Assembly: GCF_017309955.1 (NCBI RefSeq)
Contig: NZ_CP021248.1
Span: 558,001-622,000, forward strand
DNA: 64,000 bases
Source of the DNA: Novosphingobium sp. KA1
GTDB taxonomy: Bacteria > Pseudomonadota > Alphaproteobacteria > Sphingomonadales > Sphingomonadaceae
Reading direction: 5' to 3'
Shown: in pieces, positions 28,945-38,922 of the stretch
Layout of the letters: each line of letters opens with the position of its first letter
Position numbering within the stretch: position 1 is the stretch's first letter
Notes under the pieces: generated by a model
Seen by the model: the letters and a program-made list of their open reading frames with translations, nothing else
What the model was told of the DNA's origin: nothing
The model's database searches: none
Program-made: the position numbers and the translations under genes

Positions 28945-30078
28945 TTATGCAGTAGCTTCGGCGGGTCGCCGGAGCGTCCTGGCCGGATCAAGGGGAGGGA
29001 GGCTTTCGAGCATTGCGCGGATCAATTGCCCCTCGCTGTTCATGGGGTCATCACAGGCGCTCCGCGTCATATCAGCGTCGGTGTGGGCCTGTTGCACAAG
29101 CCGGTGCATCGCTTCTTCTCGGCTGTCATCGAGCGCTAGATAGGCCATCATGCTGGCGGGCACGTCCTTGTTCGGAAAACGCACCCGCCTTATTGTTCGG
29201 CCGCAATCGCTGATGGCGTTTGCCAGCAGTCTTGCCATATTATCGTAGGCAAACTCCTGGGCGGAAATTCCCAACGGCGCAACTTCTGCGCCAAGTGCCC
29301 AGCCGAGCATTGAACGGTGAACCTTGCCTGCGGGGATATGCTCCCCCTCAGGACGTGGGCAAGTACCGAGAGAGAAGATTTCGATCGGTTGCGTGGGAGC
29401 AGCATTCGCCAGCGCGTCGGTGAAGCCGACCATGATCGGGTTATTGGCCCAAAGGCCGCCGTCGCAGAATATCTGCTTGCCCCCGCCGCCCTCGCCAGGG
29501 TCGTCAATGGCGGCCAGGGAGCGGAAGATCGGTGCCGCGCTTGAAGCCATGCACACGTCGGTGAGCTTGTAATTGTCATCCCGAACACCGCTTTTGGGCG
29601 TCTTTTTGAACACCCACGCCTTGTGCGTGCTCATTCTAACGGCCGGGATTGCGAGAGAAATTCCGCGCTTCTCGAAAACATCCAGCATCGTGACGTCCTC
29701 AAGGACATTCGTCAGTGCCTCTCGCAAGGCTTGGTCGCCGCGGCGAACGAAATATCCTCCCGTGAACGCACGGAAGATGGCGCTCAGCTTGCCTTTGATG
29801 CGATGCGGAAAGATCTTGGGACCATAGTCCTCGTAAAGAGCGACGACCTCTTTCATCGGAACACCGACTGCAGCCGCCGCCGCGACGATGGCACCTGTGC
29901 TCGTGCCCACGATGAGGTCGAATCCGAGGCCTAGATCCAGCGGTGCTTTCCCGCTGCGCGCAGCTTGTTGGGCGAGCAGGCGATCGAGAAAGGCTGCGGT
30001 GTATATCCCACGCATGCCTCCCCCATCCAAGCTCAATACGCGATAAGGTCTCTGACTGTGATTTTCGCCTTCCGACAT
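28945..30078 (-). CDS. capV: CBASS effector CapV, patatin-like phospholipase
   Basis: A 377-residue patatin-fold phospholipase. Oxyanion motif DGGGMRG (about residues 18-24), nucleophile elbow GTSTG, and catalytic Asp in DGGLWANNP are all present. In CBASS this enzyme is activated by the cyclic dinucleotide from the neighbouring synthase and degrades membrane phospholipids, causing abortive infection. First gene of the capV-cyclase-cap2 operon. Intact. Confidence 0.9.
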   Translation of the reverse strand: MSEGENHSQRPYRVLSLDGGGMRGIYTAAFLDRLLAQQAARSGKAPLDLGLGFDLIVGTSTGAIVAAAAAVGVPMKEVVALYEDYGPKIFPHRIKGKLSAIFRAFTGGYFVRRGDQALREALTNVLEDVTMLDVFEKRGISLAIPAVRMSTHKAWVFKKTPKSGVRDDNYKLTDVCMASSAAPIFRSLAAIDDPGEGGGGKQIFCDGGLWANNPIMVGFTDALANAAPTQPIEIFSLGTCPRPEGEHIPAGKVHRSMLGWALGAEVAPLGISAQEFAYDNMARLLANAISDCGRTIRRVRFPNKDVPASMMAYLALDDSREEAMHRLVQQAHTDADMTRSACDDPMNSEGQLIRAMLESLPPLDPARTLRRPAEATA

Positions 30079-30237
30079 CTAGATTTGGGTTCCCTGTTAC
30101 ATGCGTGAGCGCGGGTTGAATCCCACATCTCTCCCGGTCAAACCGGGGCCCCCGAGGGATGAGTCGATGCCAAAGGCCCTTTCTACCCGTCGGAAAACAT
30201 ATATAGGTCGGGAAACCGGATTGATCAAGGATAGCCG
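30079..30237. promoter_or_regulatory. divergent promoter between capV and capW
   Basis: 159 bases separate the two divergent starts. An A/T-rich segment (ACATATATAGG near 30198-30208) just before capW, with partial dyad symmetry around it, could hold the promoters and the CapW operator. The exact operator is not clear by eye. Confidence 0.4.
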
Positions 30238-31161
30238 ATGGAAGAAAATAATTCGCAGGGTCGCGGCTTGCGATGGAATATAGCACAACGCCTTGAATTT
30301 ATTGAGTTCAGGTTGGTGTGGGAGGGGCGGGTCAATCGCTCAGATATCGCCGAGCGGTTCGGGGTGACACTCCAGCAGGCATCTGCGGACCTGGCTCTTT
30401 ACGAAAGCACGGCTCCAGCAAACATTGCGTATGATCGAAACGCCAAGACCTTTTTAGCGGCGCGGTCGTTTGTACCGCATTTTCTTCGGGAGGTGTCGGA
30501 TCGGCAACTTCTTCAGCTTTCGTCTATTGCCGCAGGATTGGTCGAACGAGAGGATACATGGTTCGGTGAGCTTCCCCCGGTAGGGGTGCTGCCGGTCCCC
30601 CAACGCAGCGTGTCCACGAAGGTCGTTCGATCGATTCTCGAGGCGATCCGGAATAAGGCGGCGGTTGAGATCGAGTACCAGTCTTTGAAGCGGCCCGATG
30701 CAATACGCAGAATGGTCGAGCCTCATGCTCTCGCGCACAACGGGATCAGATGGCACATTAGGGCGTGGTGCCCGAAAAACAACGCCTTCCGCGATTTTGT
30801 TCTGTCGCGGATCACCGGGACAGGAGAATTCGCTGCTCGCACAGTGGACCCTCTATTCGATCGGGAATGGTTTGATGAGATAGAACTTCTTCTTGCCCCC
30901 AACCCGGCGCTTAGCGATGGTGCACGTCGGTCACTTGTCAAAGAATATGGCATGACTAGAGGGCGTCTGAGGCTCGTTACACGGGTGGCGTTGGCCTTCT
31001 ATCTCATACAACATCTGAATTTGGATCTGGACCTACCGCCCGAGCGGCAACAGCTTGTGCTTTTAAATAAAGAAGCTGTCGATCAGGCTTGTAAAGATGC
31101 GTTGGCCGCATGTTCTTCCGCATTAGCGGGTCGAGATGCTCAGAGCGGAAGCGACGAATAG
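30238..31161 (+). CDS. capW: WYL-domain transcriptional regulator (CapW/BrxR-like)
   Basis: A 307-residue regulator. The N-terminal winged HTH (RLVWEGRVNRSDIAERFGV, about 20-40) is followed by a WYL domain (VEIEYQSLKRPDAIRRMVEP, then HIRAWCPKNNAFRDFVLSRI) and a C-terminal extension. Diverges from the CBASS operon, as CapW does; such regulators repress CBASS and respond to nucleic-acid signals, which is known for the family and inferred here. Confidence 0.85.
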   Translation: MEENNSQGRGLRWNIAQRLEFIEFRLVWEGRVNRSDIAERFGVTLQQASADLALYESTAPANIAYDRNAKTFLAARSFVPHFLREVSDRQLLQLSSIAAGLVEREDTWFGELPPVGVLPVPQRSVSTKVVRSILEAIRNKAAVEIEYQSLKRPDAIRRMVEPHALAHNGIRWHIRAWCPKNNAFRDFVLSRITGTGEFAARTVDPLFDREWFDEIELLLAPNPALSDGARRSLVKEYGMTRGRLRLVTRVALAFYLIQHLNLDLDLPPERQQLVLLNKEAVDQACKDALAACSSALAGRDAQSGSDE

Positions 31162-31282
31162 ACATAGGTAGGCTGCTCCGGATCATATCCTTCGGATAGG
31201 CGTCACGTCGTCGGACTCTATGTGCGTTTTGGGGCATCGGGTGTATATTCCGCCTGAGCCCCAAGACGGGGAGTCCTAAATC

Positions 31283-32428
31283 ATGGTTTCAATCATCCGG
31301 GCTGCTTCCGGTGAAGCAAGCATCCCTGAAGGCTTTCCCATCCTGTTCGACGCCGACATGGCGATTATCGAGCCAGCTTTCGTTTGGCTTATGGAGCATG
31401 CCGAATTCAGTGGCCGCGCTCATGCTTCCGAAACCGTGCGAACCTATGGTGAGCATCTCCACGACTGGTTCGACTCGCTCGAACAATCGGGGATCGAATG
31501 GCGCGAGGCCGACGAACGCGTCATCGCTGCCTATCGCAACCGGATGCTGGAGAATCCCAGCACGCATACCGGACGGCCCTATGCCCGGACCACGATCAAT
31601 GCGCGCGTCTCGACTGTCTGCCGCTTTTATAGCTGGGCCCTAGATCGAAAGCTGATCGATCATTGCCCGTTCCGGTTGACCGAGAAGATAACGCTGATGC
31701 TCGACGGCGCCTATCGCCCTGGATTACAGCGGCGTCAGGTCAACGAGCTAATCGTCTCACGCCCCGAAAAACTGCCGCGACCGCTGCGCACCGACGAACT
31801 CGCACGGCTGTTCGCGCATCTGCGACCTACCGCCCGACTTGCCGCGCAATGGGCGCTTGGGGCAGGGCTGCGCCGCAAGGAGCTTTGCGCGCTCGCCGTC
31901 GATCAGATCCCGGATAGCTGGCCGCTTGACCTCAACAGCGATCCGCTTGTCGGCGTGCCGCTCCATATCACCAAGGGCGACCGGCCAAGGACTGTCTATC
32001 CGCCGCTTCGGCTGCTCGATCATACACACTGGTATGCAGGCGAGGATCGCGCCCGGATCGTCCGCCGTATCCGCCGTTCTGACCGGGGCTATCACGCGCC
32101 GCCCAATCTGCTGCTGAACGAGCATGGTCACGCCATGACGCGTAAGCTCCTGACGACACAGCTCGCGGAAGCGTTCGGGGCCGCGGGACTTCAGGGCACA
32201 CTGCACTGGCTGCGACACACTTTCGCTATGGCGATGCTGGCCCGCCTTCAGATCCAGGCCCGCAACAACCCCGATCTCAACCCGCTCAAGGTGGTGCAGG
32301 TGCTGCTCGGCCACGCCTCGATCACAACCACCGCGATCTATCTGCGCTGTGTCGAGCTGCACGAACGCGACCTGAGCGAAAGCCTCGCCTATCTCTATGG
32401 CGAGCTTATCCCAGCCGATGAAGAGTAA
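31283..32428 (+). CDS. tyrosine recombinase, first of trio (TnpA-like)
   Basis: A 381-residue tyrosine recombinase. N-terminal SAM-like DNA-binding domain, then catalytic residues Arg in GAGLRRKELCAL, the HxxR motif LHWLRHTFA, and the His/Tyr box LLGHASITTTAIYLRC. All required residues are present. Overlaps the second recombinase gene. By similarity to Tn554/RIT elements it helps excise and integrate the whole element. Confidence 0.88.
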   Translation: MVSIIRAASGEASIPEGFPILFDADMAIIEPAFVWLMEHAEFSGRAHASETVRTYGEHLHDWFDSLEQSGIEWREADERVIAAYRNRMLENPSTHTGRPYARTTINARVSTVCRFYSWALDRKLIDHCPFRLTEKITLMLDGAYRPGLQRRQVNELIVSRPEKLPRPLRTDELARLFAHLRPTARLAAQWALGAGLRRKELCALAVDQIPDSWPLDLNSDPLVGVPLHITKGDRPRTVYPPLRLLDHTHWYAGEDRARIVRRIRRSDRGYHAPPNLLLNEHGHAMTRKLLTTQLAEAFGAAGLQGTLHWLRHTFAMAMLARLQIQARNNPDLNPLKVVQVLLGHASITTTAIYLRCVELHERDLSESLAYLYGELIPADEE

Positions 32429-34238
32429 CCGCCTTGATCGAAAGCTTCGGCTCGAACCGGCACCGGCAAACCACCCGGTGGGGGGCGCTGAAATCCAGTT
32501 CCGCGATAGTTGGGGAGAAGTTGTCCAGCGCTTCGATTCTGCTTTGTTCGGCATGCCCGACGATATCAATGCTGTGGTCGCTAAGGCTTTCTACGACCAC
32601 GATGTTGCGCTGGCATCCGAAACCCGCAAGTCGCGTTGGTTCGCCTTGCGTGGCTTTGGCCGTTTCCTACGTGAAGACGGGCGAGTGCGTAGTGCCTTCG
32701 ATCTCGATATCGCGACAATCCGGCGTTACATCGAATGGCTGGCAGAACCCCAGGGTGGAAAGGGACGTAACCGCCATACCCAAGCAGGCCAGTTCGGCAT
32801 GGTACGGCCGATACTAAACCAGGCGATCCGCGACAATCCTGGCTTGTTCGCACCAGACTTTGCTATCCCCAATAACCCGATACCTCTCGCGGGGACGCAG
32901 CGGCTTCCACAGGATCGCCTCACTCCAGCCCAAATGAGGGCGGTGCTGGCCACCTGCTATGCTGAGATCGACATGGCGTGGGAGAAGTTCCTACATGGCC
33001 AAGCGATTGTCGCTTTGCCTCATGCACCACCTCGAACATCATGGCGTACGGATGGGCGCGACCGATGGATATGGCGACTTCATCGCGCTTATGGCGGCCT
33101 CTCCCCCGGTGGTACGCGCATGCCTCAACTCGGCCTGAATCCCAAATCCTTACCCAAAGCGCATATGGTCAAATCCATTGAGGGCTTTCTGCATATCACG
33201 ACCGATGCGCTTGCGGCATTTTACATCGCACTATTGATCCAGACAGCGGCGAATGCGGGACCGTTACGGCATATGAAGCGCGATTGCCAGGTCCCGCACC
33301 CTCTCGATCAGCATCGAGTGCTGGTGGAATGGATCAAGCCGAGAGCTGGCTGGAAAGCGAAACGCCTGCAGCGTCGATCATTCGATCGTCGGCGACCCAA
33401 CTCCGCTCCGCAACTAATCGACAAACTCCTGGCAATGACTGCGCCACTGCTTCCTCATACAAGGCCGTCCGAGCGCGACTATCTCTTTCTGCATCGCTTC
33501 CTCATGTCCACCGGACGAAATGCACGTCAGTATGGTGGCGGCCTGATCCACAGAGAGACGCTGAGATCGGCGATGCTGCGCTTACATGGCCGCCACAATG
33601 CAACAGTCACAGCCTGGAATGCGAAGCATCCCAACAAGCCGCGTTTGCTGCTTCCCGATTTCTCGCCCAAGTTGTTCCGCAGCAGCATGGCAAGCGCCCA
33701 TTACACAGCGTCGCGGGGCAATATCATGGCGGCCAAGGCTGTCCTCAATCATGCCACTGTCGCCACCACTGACATCTATGTCGATGGCGAGGCCGTTCGC
33801 CGCCTCGAGCGCGATACGATCGCCCGGCTCCAGTTGCTGATGATTACATGGGTTACCGGCGAGACGCCATTTCATGACCCGCAACATCAAGGGCCAGATA
33901 TCAGCATGCCAGCGACGGCGCTGTTCGGCCACGACTGCCTTCGCCCGATCGACGACGGGAATGCCTGTGCTGACCGCGTGTGCCCGAAACTGGGAGGTTG
34001 CCTCGCCTGTCCGGGCCTGATCGTCCCGATCGATCCGCATCATCTGGCGCGGATCATCCAGGCCACCAAACATCTTCAAGCCGCGCGGGAACGGATCGAC
34101 CCGATCCGGTTCAGGCTCTTCTACGCGCCCAGCCTTCAGGTGCTGAGACAAGACCTGCTCCCCGCGTTCCCGCCCGAGATGATGCCCGTCGCGGAACGGC
34201 TGATGCTTGCCCTGCCTCCGCTGCCAGATTTGGAATAG
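32418..34238 (+). CDS. large tyrosine recombinase, second of trio (TnpB-like)
   Basis: About 606 residues from ATG 32418, which overlaps the previous stop by 11 bases. The catalytic region is atypical but readable: NAGPLRHMKRD, then FSPKLFRSSMASAHYTASRG and LNHATVATTDIYVDG with the Tyr. The C-terminal part holds clustered cysteines (CADRVCPKLGGCLACPG), a likely metal site as in TnpB of Tn554. Intact. Confidence 0.8.
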   Translation: MKSNRLDRKLRLEPAPANHPVGGAEIQFRDSWGEVVQRFDSALFGMPDDINAVVAKAFYDHDVALASETRKSRWFALRGFGRFLREDGRVRSAFDLDIATIRRYIEWLAEPQGGKGRNRHTQAGQFGMVRPILNQAIRDNPGLFAPDFAIPNNPIPLAGTQRLPQDRLTPAQMRAVLATCYAEIDMAWEKFLHGQAIVALPHAPPRTSWRTDGRDRWIWRLHRAYGGLSPGGTRMPQLGLNPKSLPKAHMVKSIEGFLHITTDALAAFYIALLIQTAANAGPLRHMKRDCQVPHPLDQHRVLVEWIKPRAGWKAKRLQRRSFDRRRPNSAPQLIDKLLAMTAPLLPHTRPSERDYLFLHRFLMSTGRNARQYGGGLIHRETLRSAMLRLHGRHNATVTAWNAKHPNKPRLLLPDFSPKLFRSSMASAHYTASRGNIMAAKAVLNHATVATTDIYVDGEAVRRLERDTIARLQLLMITWVTGETPFHDPQHQGPDISMPATALFGHDCLRPIDDGNACADRVCPKLGGCLACPGLIVPIDPHHLARIIQATKHLQAARERIDPIRFRLFYAPSLQVLRQDLLPAFPPEMMPVAERLMLALPPLPDLE

Positions 34239-34242
34239 TCTC

Positions 34243-36045
34243 ATGGCCTCCGTCTCAGCATCCACGCAAACCCAAGTTCTGGCGCCGTTGCTCGGCAGCG
34301 AAGGCGAGTCCGCGGCAATGACGTTCAACTGGGGCTTCAAAATGCCCGATGGGAGTCGGTTCAACGGCGATCAGTGGGCGGCACTCCGGCACGCGGCTGA
34401 ACTGTTCCTGCTTTCGCTGCGGAACGATCCGCCCGAAGGGCGAATGCCGCTCCGACAGGAAACGGTTCACGGCCACTTCGGCCACATCCGCTTCCTTGTT
34501 CGATGGATGGCGGCCGAGGACGTCCGATGCTTCAGGGATCTTGATCAGGATGCTATCGATCGGTTCGTGGCCATGCTCCGCGCCCGTCCCGGCAGGAACG
34601 GCGCGGTGCTCTCGCTCAGCACCGCCGAAGGCCATCTCGGCACAATCCGGACCTTCCATATGCAGCGCGACAAGTTGGACGACGCGCCGCTGGCGGCACC
34701 GCCTCGTGCCGGTTCGGTCGGGAAGCGGCACTGGAAACCTTATGGTGGCCATCCCTATACGCCCGACGAGATCGCCGTGCCTCTCATCAGTGGCGCTATG
34801 GAACTGCTCGGTGATCCAGCGGACCAGATACTCGCGCTGCGCGACCGTCTCGAAGATCTGTATGAGCAATTCCGACCACAGCATCAGGGGCGAAGGCTCC
34901 ACTGGCATATCAGACGCGCCATGTTGGCTGAGCCATGCCCTTACGCGGATCTGTATCCGAATCCGGAATGGCCGCTGCGTCGCCTGACGTTCATGCTCGA
35001 TCGCCTTTGCGACGCCTGCTTCGTCGTCATCGCCTATCTCGTTGGCGCGAGAGCCTCCGAAATACTCAGGCTTGAGGAGGGGTGCCTCGAACGGCGCGCG
35101 GCCGATGGAGACGGCGAGGAACACGTCTATCTTGTCGGCTCGATCACGAAGACGTCGCTGACGGAACATGGGGACATCCATCGCTGGCTCGCGCCCGAGC
35201 CGGCCCAGCGGGCGATCCACATCCTCGAACGACTCTCAGCACCGCTTCGATAACTTAGCGGAAACAGGAACCTCTGGCTCCATCAGCTCGGTCGGGGACG
35301 CTCGCCGCTTCCGACGGTAATGCCCGTCGCCCGACTGCGATCACCCATGGTCAATATCCGCTTGAATGAACGACTTGCGCCGTTCCTTGCCTTACCGGAA
35401 CACCAAGGTGGTACCTGGCACCTGACCACCTATCAGGGCCGCAAGACGTTCTCGCGGTTCATCGGGCGGCGCGACCGCACCGGCCTGACGGCGCTGCAAC
35501 GCCATCTTGGCCATGTCCACCGCGCGATGACCGACCGGGCCTATGTGGGCACAGACTTTGAGCTTGCCGAGCTGATCGACGACCAGACCGCCGAAGAAAC
35601 CCGCAAAGCATTGGAAGATCTGCTCCTGGCGCCGAACGTCGCCGGGAAGGCGGGCATCATGCTTTCCGAGCGATCGCCGTTCCGCGGGCGCACGCGGTCG
35701 GGCGACGTCGATGGTTATATCACTGAGATCCTAGCCGAAACGGATATGCGCCTCGGCGTGTGTGACTGGGGCTACTGCCTGTACCGCCGAGAGACCTCCG
35801 CTTGCCTAGGTGGCGAGCGCGAGCCGAACCCGGTGCTTCGCACACAAAGCACCTGCTCGACTTGCGCCAACTTCGCCGTGACCGACCGGCATAGGCCGGT
35901 CTGGGAAGCACGCCTTGAACGGAACACCGCATTGATCCAGCGCGATGATCTCGATCGCGAGAGCCGGGCACTTGCCGAAGCCCGCATCAAGGAATCTCGC
36001 CGTATCCTCGACCAGCTCGACGAAGGAAATGCCGGTGACGTCTGA
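34243..36045 (+). pseudogene. third tyrosine recombinase, in-frame nonsense codon
   Basis: ATG 34243 opens a frame interrupted by TAA 35251-35253 and continuing in the same frame to the stop at 36045. Reading through gives about 600 residues: N-terminal core-binding domain and Arg box (YLVGARASEIL) before the stop; GRKTFSRF, the LQRHLGHVHRAM box and a Cys-rich tail (CDWGYC, CSTCANF) after it. The two pieces would separate the catalytic residues, so the enzyme is probably inactive unless the stop is read through. Confidence 0.8.
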
Positions 36046-36493
36046 ATCTGACCCATCCACTCCGCAGGTCCGTCGCCGGGCGAAAACCAATGCACGCCTG
36101 CGTGAAGCCCTTGGCCTCCTCGCCAAAGACCCATCCGTCGCGCCAACGGTCGCCGGTCTCGCAGGAGCAGCCGGGGTCGGCCGCAACATCATCTATACGC
36201 ACCATGCTGACGTTCTCGACGCCCTGCGCCAGCTTCAATCGCTACGCGAGGGCGCCGCTGAAACGGTCGCTGGCGAAGCCGATCGCACACGCGCCACTCT
36301 TCTTGACGCGATAGCCAAGAACATCGCCCTGGCAACACATAATGCTAGCCTGCTGAAACGCGCTGTCGAAGCCGAGCAGCGCGCGGAGCGGCTCGAACGC
36401 CGTAACGCGCAACTTGTGCAGGAACTTGATCGGATACGTCGGCCCGTGCCTATCCGCACCAACGCCGAAGCGCCCGATCCCTCCGCTGCCTGA
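36035..36493 (+). CDS. small transposon accessory protein (TnpC-like, DUF6262-like)
   Basis: About 152 residues from GTG 36035 (GAAGGA 7 bases upstream); ATG 36029 is possible but too close to that site. A basic N-terminus with an HTH-like segment (APTVAGLAGAAGVGRNIIY) is followed by a coiled coil (AVEAEQRAERLERRNAQLVQ). Small coiled-coil proteins of this type follow the recombinase genes in Tn554-like elements. Overlaps the end of the third recombinase frame. Confidence 0.7.
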   Translation: MTSESDPSTPQVRRRAKTNARLREALGLLAKDPSVAPTVAGLAGAAGVGRNIIYTHHADVLDALRQLQSLREGAAETVAGEADRTRATLLDAIAKNIALATHNASLLKRAVEAEQRAERLERRNAQLVQELDRIRRPVPIRTNAEAPDPSAA

Positions 36494-36603
36494 AGGGCGG
36501 TCACGCGCTAATTGGGCGTATTGGAAGAGGAGTAGGACTGGGAATGGCGGAAATACGGGTATTGTGGAGCCAATAGGACAGGTTGATTCAGACCTAATGC
36601 AGC

Positions 36604-37202
36604 GCGCGTCATAAAATCTCGCCCCAGGATAAATGGGTCAAGGCATGGCCACCGGCGCAGCATGCCTGGGCGAGCGGCCGCAAGGTTATCCGGCTTATCG
36701 GCTATGATTGCTCGACCCGCGATAACCAGCGTTATGCGCACCGTGAAGACCATGTTTCGGATCTCTACGATTATCGCTATCCACTTCGGGAATGGGGCAT
36801 GACAAGGGAGGATTGCGAGCGCATCATTGCAGACGAGGGGCTTCCATCCTTTTGTAAAAGTTCATGTTTTTCTGCACTGCGATGCAAATTCCGGACGTTC
36901 TTGCACTCCCGCGCGAGGAGTTGCGGCTTATTGTGCTCCTCGAAGCATGCGCTGCTCCCCGACTGCGAAACGTTGAAGGGCTATGGCGTAAATCAACCCG
37001 CAAGCATCCGGGTTCGATGACCGCTTTCATCCGTGCCGAGCGTTTGCTGGATCCGGCCGATATAGACGCGATCATTGCGCACGCGCCCGGCGATCTGCGT
37101 GAGTTTCAGCGCGCCGCAGCAGCACTTCCTCCCGAGAACCGTCCTCATATCAGAACGTGGATCGAACGCTTCAATGAAGGTGTCGATAAGTCCGCTGCCT
37201 GA
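36604..37202 (+). pseudogene. PAPS reductase-family gene, 3' fragment with frameshift
   Basis: Starts directly after the transposon flank with ARHKISPQDKWVKAW, then VIRLIGYDCSTRDNQRYAHR and a C-terminal KSSCFFCTAMQ motif. The frame breaks at the T-run near 36867-36872: one T is missing (five where six are needed for CFFC), and the rest (IPDVLALPREEL ... NEGVDKSAA) continues in another frame to 37202. So the gene carries a separate lesion besides the two insertions. Confidence 0.82.
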
Positions 37203-37550
37203 TTGTTCCTCTTTCTACATGCGAATTGATCGGCGCCTGTGACCAGTTCCGGGAATGACCTAACCCGACGGGCCAGAATTCGCGCGCCCTTTGCCGAGGA
37301 GGTTTTGACCGCGCGCTCCGCTAGAACCAGGCTCCGCGTGGGCCAATGGACAGACGCTCCCTCTTGACACTTCGCACGTGCAGCACACACAATGTGCCCG
37401 GTCTTGAGATCTGGCCGCCCCTGCGGTCAAATGTCCCAATCTTCAAGGCCACCTGCGCACCCGAGGGGCAGGCGAGTTATTTCATCGTCAGGGCCGCGAT
37501 GGCGCAGGAAGGCCCACCGCATAGGGGCATCGCAGTCCTGGAGAACGACC
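37203..37550. other. 348-base intergenic region
   Basis: Only weak short ORFs; one frame from ATG 37346 to 37600 has no convincing start signal and overlaps the next gene. A GAGGAGG occurs near 37299 but no matching gene follows. No repeat seen. Confidence 0.45.
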
Positions 37551-37715
37551 ATGATCTCTTTGGTGTGGCGCTTCGTTTTTTGTCCGCTCGATCGTCATAA
37601 ATCGTTCCGGAGAGATATGTGGTGGAACGGGGATCATTACATCGGAACCTGCCAATATTGCGGCTGCGCGATCCGGAAGGATGGCCCTCGTCGGTGGCGC
37701 CGCATCCTTGCCTAG
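37551..37715 (+). CDS. 54-residue CxxC protein
   Basis: Begins MISLVWRFVFCPLDRHKSFR and contains GTCQYCGCAIRKDG followed by a basic end. One Cys pair plus an additional Cys suggests a small zinc-ribbon-like protein. Similar short proteins occur in sphingomonad plasmid backbones (recollection, not checked). Confidence 0.5.
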   Translation: MISLVWRFVFCPLDRHKSFRRDMWWNGDHYIGTCQYCGCAIRKDGPRRWRRILA

Positions 37716-37864
37716 CGGATGGCCCGGGGAGCGTCCGAGTGACCGATGAAAGCGCAACCCCTCGATCACAGGCCAATGTGGGGCACCTCGCTCCAGCCGC
37801 CGTTTGTGGTGCTGTCACCCGGCCGGGGCACCGCGTTTCCCAAATCTTCCATGAGGCTTCGACT

Positions 37865-38083
37865 ATGTCAAAGGTTCGCATCGGTGAGTGGAATATCGAT
37901 CTGGCCCAGGCCACCGCGTCGAAGGGAGACATCGAGGTGAGGATCGTCACGCATGAGGACGGCACCTACACCATCGCGTATTCCGGACTGGAAAGCAGCG
38001 AAACCGCCCGCCTTCTGGGACCGGAGGTTCTTGAGGCCTTCCAACGCGCAGGGGCCAAAGCCTTCGAGCAAGGGCCGGAGTAG
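37865..38083 (+). CDS. 72-residue hypothetical protein
   Basis: ATG 37865 gives MSKVRIGEWNIDLAQATASK followed by a regular beta/alpha pattern (VRIVTHEDGTYTIAYSG, then LGPEVLEAFQRAGAKAFEQG). Looks like a genuine small soluble protein; family unknown. Upstream sequence in the same frame lacks coding character. Confidence 0.5.
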   Translation: MSKVRIGEWNIDLAQATASKGDIEVRIVTHEDGTYTIAYSGLESSETARLLGPEVLEAFQRAGAKAFEQGPE

Positions 38084-38168
38084 AAGCGCGAGACATTCCA
38101 ACTGAAGCGCTGGACTATCTGTGCCCCGCATGCTGCAATGCAATATTCCAGCGAATCAGGAGGCTTTC

Positions 38169-38354
38169 TTGAAAGAATTCTCGATGATCCGCCACCTCGG
38201 TTTCGTGGCGGCACGACGCGGCGAGCCCACATCCGCTAATCCCTACAGGACCTATCTCGAACGGATAGCCTGGATAGGCGGTTACTCGGAAGGCCGAGTT
38301 TCCCAAGCGTTCGGCACGATGCTGGCGTCCTGCGATACGGCAAGTAAGCGGTAG
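38169..38354 (+). CDS. small RMF/CrpP-like protein
   Basis: TTG 38169, five bases after a strong AGGAGG, gives about 61 residues. The pattern ARRGEPTSANPYRTYLERIA followed by WIGGYSEG resembles the RMF/CrpP family signature (G...NPY...aW..Gy). Those proteins bind ribosomes or occur on plasmids. The assignment is from the short motif only. Confidence 0.5.
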   Translation: MKEFSMIRHLGFVAARRGEPTSANPYRTYLERIAWIGGYSEGRVSQAFGTMLASCDTASKR

Positions 38355-38922
38355 CCGGAGCACTGGCTCGAGCTTTTACGCTCTTGCCATTTCCCAGATC
38401 GGCCGATCACGGTGTTACTTCAATTCCAATCCCCAACTCCTGATTGGCTGGGGATTTCGAGCGGTCGCATCCGCCTTCTTTTGATGGCCATTCTTTCCGC
38501 CGCGCGGCCCGCCCCTTATCTCCCGCTCGCTCCCGATACCGGGACCGCACCTGCCGGTGCCGCCGACCACGCCGCTCCCGCAGTGTCTGCGATGACCGCC
38601 GGTCCACGCCGCTGCCCCTCGCTACGGCGACTCCCGCCAGCGTAGCACCCGCGCGGCTACCGCCGCGCCCCCGGCGTTCCGCCCCAATCCACAATTGCCG
38701 CCCTTCGCGCCGCGCCTGTGCCCCTGATCGTGCCGCGGTGTCGGGCGGAGTTGCGGGCGGCCGGGGCGTTGCGCGTGGACCGCGGCGGCGTCGCGCTGGG
38801 GGAGACGGAGCGCCTCGCCGTGGGCGGGCGGCGCGGGAGGCGAGCGCGGGATAGAGAGGAGAGAAGGGCCGGTGAGGGTGTCGCCGAGAATGGTTTCGAG
38901 CGACATTCGAAAGGTAAAGACG
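38355..38922. other. 568-base region without a convincing gene
   Basis: Very GC-rich with long open frames on both strands that show no family signal or start sites. Contains the G/A-rich leader at 38833-38880 before the DUF736 gene. Otherwise nothing recognised. Confidence 0.45.
38833..38880 (+). promoter_or_regulatory. purine-rich leader
   Basis: G/A-rich stretch ending about 43 bases before ATG 38923; same character as at 2421, 10695, 17791 and 42470. Confidence 0.35.

Larger units (their letters stand above)
25933..36597. mobile_element. 10,665-bp Tn554/RIT-like tyrosine-recombinase transposon carrying CBASS
   Basis: The ends are short inverted repeats (TTAGGTCT at 25933-25940 and AGACCTAA at 36590-36597), each bordered outside by TGCAGC (25927-25932 and 36598-36603). 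Removing one TGCAGC plus the element joins ...FGLHSCS to ARHKISPQDKWVKAW in frame, restoring the PAPS-reductase gene. Inside are three tyrosine recombinase genes in a row and a small TnpC-like gene at the right, as in Tn554/RIT elements, and a CBASS operon with its regulator at the left. The third recombinase has an in-frame stop, so present mobility is doubtful. Confidence 0.85.
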
